From contig JAPSGM010000138.1 of the NCBI GenBank assembly GCA_031177555.1, forward strand, positions 1 through 5,546: a stretch of DNA of 5,546 nucleotides. Direction: 5' to 3'. Positions 1-5,486 of this stretch are shown one piece after another. The stretch is from Chloroflexota bacterium (lineage in GTDB: Bacteria > Chloroflexota > Limnocylindria > QHBO01). Under the pieces are notes generated by a model that saw nothing but the letters and a program-made list of their open reading frames with translations, did not search any database and was not told the origin of the DNA. The translations under genes and the position numbers were made by a program. The stretch's first letter is position 1; every line of letters starts with the position of its first letter.

Positions 1-23
1 ACGGTGAGCTCCAGCCAGCGCAT
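1..23 (-). CDS. prmA: Probable ribosomal protein L11 methyltransferase, N-terminal fragment
   Basis: Only the start codon and six further codons are inside the window: ATG at 23-21, reading MRWLELTV with the last codon cut by the window edge. The pattern M-(R/K)-W-L-E-L-x-V is typical of the N-terminus of PrmA, the SAM-dependent enzyme that methylates ribosomal protein L11. From general knowledge, prmA often directly follows dnaJ in bacterial heat-shock loci. The start lies 14 nt after the dnaJ stop on the same strand, so co-transcription from the dnaJ promoter is likely. No clear Shine-Dalgarno sequence precedes it. Seven residues cannot prove the family, so the name rests on the short motif plus gene order. 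Confidence 0.55.
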
Positions 24-37
24 GCTCGTGCGCGGGC

Positions 38-1168
38 TCAGCTGAAGATGTCGCGCAGGCGGTCGAACAGCCCGTCGCCGCGCTTGGGCAGCACGGGCGG
101 GCCGCTGACCTCGTCGAGCGAGGTGAGTAGGTCGCGCTCCTTCTTCGACAGCTTCGCGGGCACGACCAGGGTGGCGATCACGTGCAGGTCACCGCGCCCG
201 GAGCCGCGCAGCCGCGGGACGCCCTGGCCGCGCAGCCGGAACTCGGTGCCGGACTGCGTCCCGGGCGGGATCTCCAGCTGCTCGCGCCCGTCGACGGTCG
301 GCACCTCGACGCGCGCGCCAAGCGCGGCCTGCGCAAAGGTCATCGGCAGCTCGTAGTACAGCTCGGTGCCGCGGCGGATGAGCTCGGGGTGCTCGCGGAC
401 GGTGACCGACACGTACAGGTCGCCCGGCGGGCCGCCACGCGGACCGGCCTCGCCCTGGCCCTCGATGGCGATGCGCTGGCCGGAATCGATGCCGGCCGGG
501 ACCTTGACCTCCAGCCGCCGATCCTGGCGGACGCGGCCCTCGCCGCTGCAGTTGTGGCAGGGCGTGGCGATGATGCGGCCCTCGCCGTTGCATCGCGGGC
601 AGGCGGTGATGTTCACCATCTGGCCCAGGATCGTCTGGCTGACCCGGCGCCGCTCGCCGCTGCCGTTGCATTCCGGACACGTCTCGGGCTCGGTGCCCGG
701 CTCGCCGCCGCTGCCGCCGCACACGTCGCAGGTGACCGGGGTCGGGAAGCTGATCTCGCGCGTGACGCCGGTGATGGACTCGCCGAAGTCGATGGAGAGG
801 TCGTAGCGCAGGTCGGCGCCGGCCACGACCCGCCGGCGCGCCCGAGTCCCTGCCGGCGAGCCGCCGAAGAAGGCATCGAAGATGTCGCCGAACGGCCCGA
901 AGCCGCCGCCGAAGCCCTCGAAGCCGCCCGCCGCGCTGGCTCCGTCCACGCCGGCGTGCCCGAACATGTCGTAAGCCGTCCGGCGCTGCCGGTCGCCGAG
1001 CACGCGGTACGCCTCGTTCAGCTCCTTGAAGCGCTGTTCCGCACCGTGGCTCCTGTCCACGTCCGGATGGTGCTGCTGCGCGGCGCGACGGAAGGCCCGC
1101 TTGATCTCCTCGTCGGAGGCATCGCGCGGGACGCCCAGGATCTCGTAGTAGTCGCGCTTGATCGCCAT
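38..1168 (-). CDS. dnaJ: Chaperone protein DnaJ (Hsp40, class A)
   Basis: This is a 376-residue co-chaperone that stimulates the ATPase of DnaK and delivers unfolded clients to it in the cytoplasm. All class A domains are visible. The J domain spans residues 5-70 with the HPD motif at 34-36. The Gly/Phe linker spans about 81-103 and contains a DIF motif at 95-97. The C-terminal beta domains begin near 118 and are interrupted by a zinc-binding region with four CxxCxGxG repeats starting at C147, C164, C190 and C204. Substrate-binding and dimerisation segments run to the end. Length is normal for the family and no key residue is missing. The ATG at 1168 gives the canonical start (MAIKRDYYEILGV). 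It lies 9 nt after a TATAAT box, with no SD and a CIRCE operator just upstream, so HrcA heat-shock control is expected. dnaK, grpE and hrcA are not in this window; dnaJ appears to be its own unit, probably with prmA behind it. Confidence 0.98.
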   Translation of the reverse strand: MAIKRDYYEILGVPRDASDEEIKRAFRRAAQQHHPDVDRSHGAEQRFKELNEAYRVLGDRQRRTAYDMFGHAGVDGASAAGGFEGFGGGFGPFGDIFDAFFGGSPAGTRARRRVVAGADLRYDLSIDFGESITGVTREISFPTPVTCDVCGGSGGEPGTEPETCPECNGSGERRRVSQTILGQMVNITACPRCNGEGRIIATPCHNCSGEGRVRQDRRLEVKVPAGIDSGQRIAIEGQGEAGPRGGPPGDLYVSVTVREHPELIRRGTELYYELPMTFAQAALGARVEVPTVDGREQLEIPPGTQSGTEFRLRGQGVPRLRGSGRGDLHVIATLVVPAKLSKKERDLLTSLDEVSGPPVLPKRGDGLFDRLRDIFS

Positions 1169-1177
1169 CGCCGCGGG

Positions 1178-1206
1178 ATTATAGCGATTGGCACTCTGGA
1201 CTTCAG
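1178..1206 (-). promoter_or_regulatory. dnaJ promoter (perfect -10, weak -35)
   Basis: Read on the minus strand, a perfect TATAAT lies at 1183-1178. Seventeen nt upstream is CTGAAG (1206-1201), matching the -35 consensus TTGACA at three of six positions. The -10 ends 9 nt before the dnaJ ATG, so transcription should begin 2 to 3 nt before, or at, the start codon. The -35 candidate sits inside the CIRCE element, which fits repression by HrcA blocking RNA polymerase. The -10 is seen directly; the -35 and start site are inferred. Confidence 0.75.
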
Positions 1207-1214
1207 AGTGCCAG
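1188..1214. promoter_or_regulatory. CIRCE operator (HrcA binding site)
   Basis: On the plus strand the element is TTGGCACTC, nine spacer bases, then GAGTGCCAG. The CIRCE consensus is TTAGCACTC-N9-GAGTGCTAA. The spacer is exactly nine, and in dnaJ orientation 15 of 18 arm positions match consensus. The A-to-G change in one arm is matched by T-to-C in the other, so dyad symmetry is kept (GGCACTC/GAGTGCC). CIRCE is bound by the repressor HrcA, which loses activity during heat stress. It lies 4 nt upstream of the dnaJ -10 box. The only start it plausibly serves is dnaJ, since the other neighbour ends here. Confidence 0.93.
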
Positions 1215-1228
1215 CCCCTCGGTGGCGC

Positions 1229-1939
1229 TCAACCGCCGGCCGGGTCGCGCCGCGCGTGCTCGCGCTGGTACTCCCGGGCGCTGCGGCGGTTGAACCAGAT
1301 CTGCAGCACGCACGCCGCCAGGAAGACGACGGCGCCCAGTCCGACGGCAGGTCCCATCGACATCTGGACCTCCATCAGGGCGATCGCGGCCAGCACCGCG
1401 GCCACCATGGCGTTGACGAAGGCGATCGTGGCCGGGGTCGTCACCAGCGCGTGGGTGATCGCCGTCCCGGTGCCGTGCGACCCGTAGGTGCGCACGATCG
1501 CCGCGTCGTCATCGGCATACCCGGTGACGAAGTAGGGCTGGAGGTCCGGTTCCATATCGAGGTAGGCGTGCCGCAGGCGGTTCATGCCGTACACCCAGTG
1601 GACGTCCTCGTTGTTGATCTCCACCAGGCGGACAAACGTTGTGACGCCCACGAACAGCACCACCGGCAGGATCAGCAGGGCGAACAGCACGAAGCCCTCG
1701 CCGAACTGCGTCGCCTGCGCCACGAGCGCCAGGCCCACCACGGCGCCGCTCAGCACGGTCAGGAACATGCCCGCCCGGCTGAACGACTCGCTCCAGGACA
1801 GCGACCGGGTGGCCAGCAGGTTCCAGTGCTCGGTGGCCAGCATCTGGATGCGGTGGCCGCGCAGCGCGACCTCGTCGGCGCCGGGTGGTGTTCCGGCCAG
1901 GGGGTGCGTGGCTCGCGGGTCGCCCAGCGGACTGGTCAT
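1229..1939 (-). CDS. Conserved-type four-helix membrane protein of unknown function
   Basis: The 236-residue product has no function I can assign. A polar N-terminus (1-50) includes a stretch around 30-55 rich in H, W and S (MLATEHWNLLATRSLSWSE). Two hydrophobic helices follow at about 56-76 and 84-104. A polar loop of about 60 residues holds INNEDVHWVYGMNRLRHAYLD (108-128) and an acidic patch (YADDDAA, 141-147). Two more helices lie at about 168-188 and 195-215, and a short basic tail (NRRSAREYQREHARR) suggests the C-terminus is cytoplasmic. The pattern resembles uncharacterised membrane proteins I recall from Actinobacteria and Chloroflexi. The ATG at 1939 is preferred: it precedes the conserved region and leaves the divergent promoter gap free, whereas the frame stays open upstream to 2458 only by running antisense through the neighbouring gene. 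M33 is a possible later start. No SD is present. A TTGACA box lies upstream. Confidence 0.82.
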   Translation of the reverse strand: MTSPLGDPRATHPLAGTPPGADEVALRGHRIQMLATEHWNLLATRSLSWSESFSRAGMFLTVLSGAVVGLALVAQATQFGEGFVLFALLILPVVLFVGVTTFVRLVEINNEDVHWVYGMNRLRHAYLDMEPDLQPYFVTGYADDDAAIVRTYGSHGTGTAITHALVTTPATIAFVNAMVAAVLAAIALMEVQMSMGPAVGLGAVVFLAACVLQIWFNRRSAREYQREHARRDPAGG

Positions 1940-1941
1940 AT

Positions 1942-1958
1942 CGCGGCAGTGTGCCGCG
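1942..1958. repeat. Perfect 7-bp inverted repeat in the divergent promoter gap
   Basis: CGCGGCA and TGCCGCG are exact reverse complements separated by GTG. The repeat starts 2 nt upstream of the membrane-protein ATG and sits in the 69-nt gap between that gene and the divergent glycosylase operon. It overlaps the candidate -10 box of the membrane-protein gene, so it could be an operator for a dimeric regulator. It could also form a hairpin if transcription starts farther upstream. Arms of G and C only would be commoner by chance in this GC-rich DNA, but each arm includes an A/T pair. Confidence 0.55.
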
Positions 1959-1978
1959 TGGTGGCATCGTCCTGTCAA
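1948..1978 (-). promoter_or_regulatory. Candidate promoter of the membrane-protein gene
   Basis: On the minus strand a perfect TTGACA lies at 1978-1973. A weak -10 (CACACT, three of six consensus positions) lies at 1953-1948 after a rather long 19-nt spacer. The -10 ends 8 nt before the ATG, which would again give a leaderless transcript. The -35 is convincing in such GC-rich DNA; the -10 is tentative and overlaps the 1942-1958 inverted repeat. Confidence 0.4.
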
Positions 1979-1990
1979 GGCCCGAAGCCC

Positions 1991-1996
1991 TAGCAT
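1991..1996 (+). promoter_or_regulatory. Candidate -10 box of the glycosylase operon
   Basis: TAGCAT matches TATAAT at four of six positions and lies 12 nt before the ATG at 2009, implying a leader of about 5 to 7 nt without an SD. No -35 resembling TTGACA is found at the usual 16-18 nt spacing. It is in one of the few A/T-containing spots of the gap. Weak evidence. Confidence 0.3.
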
Positions 1997-2008
1997 CGGC
2001 CTCCATCC

Positions 2009-3247
2009 ATGACCGAACCGATGCGCATCTCCGCCGAGCATGCCCGCCGCTTCCTGGTGATGCGCCACGGGCTGGGGCCGCCGCGCAGCCTGCCGGCGGA
2101 GCCGGAATCGGTCCTGCGCGTGATGGATCGGCTCGGCAGCCTGCAGTTCGACCCGCTGGAGGTGCCGGGCGCCCGCAACCACGACCTGGTGCTGCACGCG
2201 CGCATCGCGGGATACCGGCGAGCATGGCTCGACCGATGGCTGTATGGCAACGATCGCCGCCTGATCGAGGTCTACAACAAGAGCCTGAACATCCTCCCGT
2301 TGAGCGAGCTGCCGCACTACCGGCTCGCCTGGGAGCGTGCCGGCGCGCACTACCAGGAGGGCATCCTCCGCGATCAGGCCGACGTCGCGGCCGCGATCCT
2401 GGACCGCATCCGCGGCGACGGGCCGCTCTCCACGGCAGCCTTCCGGCAGCACAACCACGCCATCGACTGGTGGTGGGCACCCACCCCCGCCGCCCGGGCG
2501 GTGATGGAGGCCCTGTTCGTGACCGGCCGGCTAGGGATCGCCCGTCGCGACGGCAACCGCCGCTTCTACGACCTGGTCGAGCGGCTCGTCCCGGCCGACC
2601 TGCTCGCGCTGCGCGAGTCGGAGGAGGACGCTCTCAAGCACCGCCTGTGGAGCCGTTACCGCGCCATCGGCCTCCTGCGCGCCCCCGGCCCGGCTGACGT
2701 CATCTACGGGACCGGCACCGCCGCCGAGCGCAGGCGGCGGACCGCGGAGCTGGTCGACGCCGGGGCGCTCCTGCCGGTGGAGATCGAGGGCCTCAAGGGC
2801 GTCGCCTACTCGCCGGCCGAGGAGCGGCCGATCCTGGAGGCCGCCGCCCCGGCAGCCGTGCCGCCGGCGGTCACCTTCCTGGCGCCGCTCGATCCATTCG
2901 TCTGGGATCGCCGCCTGCTGCGCGACCTCTTCGGCTTCGACTACCTCTGGGAGGTGTACGTGCCGGCCGCGAAGCGGCGCTGGGGCTACTACGTGCTGCC
3001 CCTGCTGTTCGGGGACCGCCTGGCGGGGCGCATCGAGCCGCGCCTCGACCGCTCCAGCCCGGACCTGCGCATCCTGGGCATCTGGTTCGAGCCTGGCTTC
3101 AGCCCGATGGAGGAGCCCGACTTCGTGCCGGCACTCGCCGAGGCGCTCCGCGCCTATCGGTCCTTCGTGGGCGCGCGCCGGGTCACCTGGCCGCGCACGC
3201 GGCTGGGCCGCGAGCTGGCTGGAACGCTGCGCCGGCTCGACCGATGA
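2009..3247 (+). CDS. AlkX/YcaQ-type winged-helix DNA glycosylase (HTH_42 superfamily)
   Basis: The 412-residue product matches the HTH_42 family of crosslink-repair glycosylases represented by E. coli YcaQ (AlkX). These excise N7-alkylated purines and unhook interstrand crosslinks, leaving abasic sites. Visible hallmarks are the catalytic-type Q-phi-D motif QFD at residues 46-48 within LGSLQFDPLEV, followed by the family pattern of a W-L-D segment (73-75). A strongly conserved C-terminal block at 290-348 contains LAPLDPFVWDR, FGFDYLWEVYVPAAKRRWGY and GDRLAGRIEPRLDR. Length is normal. Where E. coli YcaQ, as I recall it, has a W-x-H-E-A stretch, this protein reads EVYNKSLNILP (87-97), so it belongs to a different subfamily and its substrate cannot be assumed. 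The ATG at 2009 is the first start after the divergent gap; M5 is an alternative. Its stop overlaps the next start (ATGA), so the two are translationally coupled. Confidence 0.88.
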   Translation: MTEPMRISAEHARRFLVMRHGLGPPRSLPAEPESVLRVMDRLGSLQFDPLEVPGARNHDLVLHARIAGYRRAWLDRWLYGNDRRLIEVYNKSLNILPLSELPHYRLAWERAGAHYQEGILRDQADVAAAILDRIRGDGPLSTAAFRQHNHAIDWWWAPTPAARAVMEALFVTGRLGIARRDGNRRFYDLVERLVPADLLALRESEEDALKHRLWSRYRAIGLLRAPGPADVIYGTGTAAERRRRTAELVDAGALLPVEIEGLKGVAYSPAEERPILEAAAPAAVPPAVTFLAPLDPFVWDRRLLRDLFGFDYLWEVYVPAAKRRWGYYVLPLLFGDRLAGRIEPRLDRSSPDLRILGIWFEPGFSPMEEPDFVPALAEALRAYRSFVGARRVTWPRTRLGRELAGTLRRLDR

Positions 3248-4353
3248 GCCCTTCCACGCTCGACCATCTGGCCCTGAACCGAGCGACCCTGGCCCGCCAG
3301 CACCTGCTCGAGCGCACGCGCCTCCAGCCGGAGGCGCTGGTGCGCCACCTGGTGGGCCTGCAGGCACAGGAGCCGCAGAGTTGGTACGTGACCCTGTGGG
3401 CCCGCCTGCATGCATTCGACGTGGCGGCCACCGGCCGCCTGCTCGAGGAGCGGCGCCTGGTGCGGCTGACGCTGATGCGCGGCACGGTGCACCTGGCCAC
3501 CGCCGACGACGCGCCCGTGCTGCGCCGCTTCGTGCAGCCGGTGGTCGACCGATACGCGCGAGGCGCCCACGCCCGCCGCCTGGGCGACGTCGACCTGGGT
3601 GAGCTGGCGGCCGAGGTCCGCCGCCTCACCGCCGAGCCGATGCCCATGAGCGCGCTGGTGGACGCCCTGGCGGCGCGCTGGCCGTCGGCCGACCGGTTGC
3701 AGCTGTCGATCGCCGCCAAGGTCGTGGTCCCGCTGGTCCAGGTCCCGCCGCGGGGAGTCTGGCGACGCCCCGGCGCGGTCCGCCTGGCGCCTCTCGAGGA
3801 CTGGCTGGGCGTGCCCGTCCCGGACGCCGTGGACGCCGCCGGGCTCGTGCGCCGCTACCTGCGCGCCTTCGGCCCGGCGACGGTCGCGGACGCGCAGACC
3901 TGGTCTGGCCTCACCCGTCTGCGCGAGGTCTTCGATCGACTGCGGCCGGAGTTGCTCACGTTCCGCGACCCGGACGGCCGCGAGCTGTTCGACCTGCCCG
4001 ATGCGCCCCGCCCCGACCCGGCCACGCCCGCCCCGCCACGCTTCCTGGCCGAATACGACAACGTCCTGCTGTCGCACGCCGACCACACGCGGTTCGCCGG
4101 CGAGGTGGAGCGGCAGGCGCTGACCTACGTCGAGGGCCCCTATCCCAGCCCGCTCCTGGTCGACGGGCGCTACGTCGGGCAGTGGTATCTCGCCAGGGGT
4201 CGCGACCAGGTGACGCTGACGGTCAAGCTCGGCCGGCAGCTGGTCGCGGAGGAGGAGGCCGCGGTCCGCCACGAGGCGTCCGCCCTGCTGCGCTTCCTCG
4301 CGCCTGGCGCGGCACCCATCGTCGAGCTGCGGCGCCTGACGCCGTCGGGCTAG
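3244..4353 (+). CDS. AlkZ-like winged-helix DNA glycosylase (HTH_42 superfamily)
   Basis: This 369-residue protein is usually labelled 'winged helix DNA-binding domain-containing protein'. Its features are those of the AlkZ branch of HTH_42 glycosylases. The Q-phi-Q motif QAQ lies at residues 40-42 in HLVGLQAQEPQS. LTLMRGTVHLATADD follows at 75-89, a RYLRAFGPATVADAQTWSGL block lies at 204-223, and FLAEYDNVLLSHADHTR lies at 267-283. Streptomyces AlkZ uses its two glutamines to remove azinomycin B adducts and gives self-resistance; chromosomal relatives are common in Actinobacteria and mostly untested. The start ATG shares 4 nt with the upstream stop (ATGA) and has no good SD, so translation probably depends on reinitiation. 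The product is distant from its neighbour despite shared architecture, indicating two subfamilies rather than a recent duplication. The TAG stop is interlocked with that of the convergent xthA. Catalytic activity is inferred from the motif only. Confidence 0.82.
   Translation: MSPSTLDHLALNRATLARQHLLERTRLQPEALVRHLVGLQAQEPQSWYVTLWARLHAFDVAATGRLLEERRLVRLTLMRGTVHLATADDAPVLRRFVQPVVDRYARGAHARRLGDVDLGELAAEVRRLTAEPMPMSALVDALAARWPSADRLQLSIAAKVVVPLVQVPPRGVWRRPGAVRLAPLEDWLGVPVPDAVDAAGLVRRYLRAFGPATVADAQTWSGLTRLREVFDRLRPELLTFRDPDGRELFDLPDAPRPDPATPAPPRFLAEYDNVLLSHADHTRFAGEVERQALTYVEGPYPSPLLVDGRYVGQWYLARGRDQVTLTVKLGRQLVAEEEAAVRHEASALLRFLAPGAAPIVELRRLTPSG
4350..4353. other. Shared CTAG: interlocked convergent stop codons
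   Basis: The palindrome CTAG supplies TAG to the plus-strand AlkZ-like gene (4351-4353) and TAG to the minus-strand xthA (4352-4350). The coding regions therefore overlap by 3 bp tail to tail (4 bp counting both ends). There is no room for an intergenic terminator, and no strong GC hairpin plus T-run is seen just inside either gene. The two transcripts must overlap at their 3' ends. Confidence 0.95.
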
Positions 4354-5135
4354 GCCGCGAAGTCCACGACGATCGGCGCGTGGTCGGAGGGAATGCCCGG
4401 GTAGGTCGACGGCTTGCGGGCGTCGCGGTCCCGGTCGGCGGCCAGCGCCCGGGTGGCGAGCGTCGGCGTGACGTAGACGTGGTCGATGCGCATCCCGAAG
4501 TTTTTGTGGAAGTGCCCGGCGCGATAATCCCACCACGTGAAGTAGCCGGGCTCGGGATGGAAGCTGCGCACCACGTCGACCATCCCCCATTCGCGCAGCT
4601 TCGCCACGGCCGCCCGCTCGCGCGGCGAGACATGCGTCGCGCCGTGGGCGGCCGCCGGATCCCAGACGTCCGCGTCGTCCGGCGCCACGTTGAAGTCGCC
4701 ACAGACTGCCAGCTCGGTGTCCGGGTCGTTGTCATCCAGCCATGCCGCCAGACGCGCCAGCCAGTCGAGCTTCTGCAGGTAGAACTCCGAGTCGACCATG
4801 CGGCCGTTGGGTACGTAGATCGTCGCGACCCGGAGCTCGCCGCAGGTGGCCGCCAGGAAGCGGCCGCCGTCGTCGGTCCAGCCGTCGGCGGTCGGGATCC
4901 CGGCGGTCACTTCCTGGAGGCCGATGCGCGAGGCGATCGCGACGCCGTTCCATCGGCCCGGCCCGTGATGGACCAGCTCGTAGCCGAGGGCGCGGAAGTC
5001 CATCATCGGTGCCTGCTCGTCGCTGACCTTGGTCTCCTGCAGGCACAGCACATCCGGACGGTTGCGTTCCGTCCAGGCCAGTACGCGCTCCAGGCGGGCC
5101 TTCAGGGAGTTGACGTTCCAGGTCGCGAGCCTCAC
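4350..5135 (-). CDS. xthA: Exonuclease III / AP endonuclease
   Basis: This 261-residue enzyme is of the ExoIII (EEP) family, which cuts the DNA backbone 5' of abasic sites, trims blocked 3' ends and has 3'-5' exonuclease activity on duplex DNA. All catalytic landmarks are present: TWNVNS with N7, LQETK with E34, IYVPNG with Y107, GDFNV with D147 and N149, the TWWDY lesion-pocket region near 200-204, RIDHV with D218 and H219, and SDHAP with D251 and H252. The start is GTG at 5135, placing TWN at residues 5-7 as in E. coli ExoIII. The frame stays open further upstream, but that part would lie over the preceding gene and lacks family similarity. GTG overlaps the preceding stop (GTGA), with a weak GAGG 10 nt upstream, so the two genes form an operon. 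It would act directly on abasic sites made by the two glycosylases encoded convergently alongside. Confidence 0.96.
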   Translation of the reverse strand: MRLATWNVNSLKARLERVLAWTERNRPDVLCLQETKVSDEQAPMMDFRALGYELVHHGPGRWNGVAIASRIGLQEVTAGIPTADGWTDDGGRFLAATCGELRVATIYVPNGRMVDSEFYLQKLDWLARLAAWLDDNDPDTELAVCGDFNVAPDDADVWDPAAAHGATHVSPRERAAVAKLREWGMVDVVRSFHPEPGYFTWWDYRAGHFHKNFGMRIDHVYVTPTLATRALAADRDRDARKPSTYPGIPSDHAPIVVDFAA

Positions 5136-5422
5136 CGCCGATTCGCCTCGAGCGCCAGCCTGGCGAGTCGCACGACGAGCTCGGTGTCCGCCAGCGGAAC
5201 CTGCACCCAGTCCGACGTTCGGGTTCGTCGCACGACGCCGGGCTGACCGAGCGCCTCGGCCATGTGCCGGCGCGTCACGCGCACCTCCACCTCGCCGTCG
5301 TGGCAGTGGATCACCTCTCGTCCGCTTACCCAGAAGGCGGGATCGGCTCCCCACCTGGACGGGCGCTGCTCGACTACGGGCAGGGCACGGATTCGGCGGC
5401 TGAGCGCCTCGATCGGATCCAC
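5132..5422 (-). CDS. Small DUF5519/'luciferase'-family-like protein
   Basis: The 96-residue cytoplasmic-looking protein has no signal peptide or membrane helix. The segment FWVSGREVIHCHDGEVEVRVTR (30-51), then SDWVQVPL (70-77) and a C-terminal helix rich in L, A and R, resembles from memory the small bacterial proteins annotated as 'luciferase' domain (PF17648/DUF5519). That name does not imply light production, and their biochemical role is not known to me. W24, the HCHDGE patch (39-44) and D71-W72 are the likeliest conserved positions. The start is GTG at 5422: it is the only start candidate before an in-frame stop at about 5465, and internal M54 would remove the conserved half. TACACT lies 6 nt upstream, suggesting a leaderless message. 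Its TGA overlaps the GTG of xthA, so it heads a two-gene operon and may be tied to DNA repair, or may merely be a passenger. Confidence 0.72.
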   Translation of the reverse strand: MDPIEALSRRIRALPVVEQRPSRWGADPAFWVSGREVIHCHDGEVEVRVTRRHMAEALGQPGVVRRTRTSDWVQVPLADTELVVRLARLALEANRR

Positions 5423-5425
5423 GGT

Positions 5426-5454
5426 CCGAGTGTAGCCAGACCCCGTAGACTCGG
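5426..5454. repeat. Imperfect inverted repeat carrying mirrored -10-like boxes
   Basis: CCGAGTGTA (5426-5434) and TAGACTCGG (5446-5454) are reverse complements at eight of nine positions, separated by 11 nt. The right arm contains TAGACT on the plus strand, pointing to mscL. The left arm contains TACACT on the minus strand, pointing to the small gene that starts at 5422. Each matches TATAAT at four of six positions. No convincing -35 is seen for mscL; TTGCGC lies 19 nt upstream of TACACT on the minus strand. It may be a pair of back-to-back promoters, an operator, or both. Confidence 0.45.
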
Positions 5455-5479
5455 CGCAATCACCTCAGAGAGCCGATAC

Positions 5480-5486
5480 GGAGGAG
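5480..5486 (+). promoter_or_regulatory. Strong Shine-Dalgarno site of mscL
   Basis: GGAGGAG lies 5480-5486, with the GGAGG core 10 nt before the ATG at 5495. It is the only strong SD upstream of any start in this window; the other starts appear leaderless or coupled. It fixes the mscL start and shows that the organism uses SD-dependent initiation as well. Confidence 0.85.

Noticed and set aside
182..1993. A plus-strand open frame of about 600 codons antisense to dnaJ and the membrane-protein gene.
   Set aside because: Its translation is a low-complexity mix of A, R, G, D and H typical of antisense frames in GC-rich DNA. It has no family motif, and it crosses the CIRCE/promoter gap and two well-supported genes.
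1940..2458. An N-terminal extension of the membrane protein, since its frame remains open to 2458.
   Set aside because: It would lie antisense over the first 450 bases of the glycosylase gene and across the divergent promoter gap. The extension has shadow-frame composition, while the ATG at 1939 sits directly before the conserved-looking part.
4300..4400. A bidirectional rho-independent terminator between the convergent genes.
   Set aside because: The stops overlap, and I see no GC-rich stem followed by a T-run on either strand around the junction.
3154..4590. A minus-strand open frame of about 480 codons opposite the AlkZ-like gene.
   Set aside because: Composition is dominated by R, A, Q, G and H with no domain signature. 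The plus-strand frame carries clear HTH_42 motifs and the start/stop overlaps expected of real genes.
5136..5459. A longer ExoIII of 369 residues starting near 5459.
   Set aside because: ExoIII enzymes begin a few residues before the TWN motif. The GTG at 5135 gives this exactly, and the extension would cover the upstream small gene.
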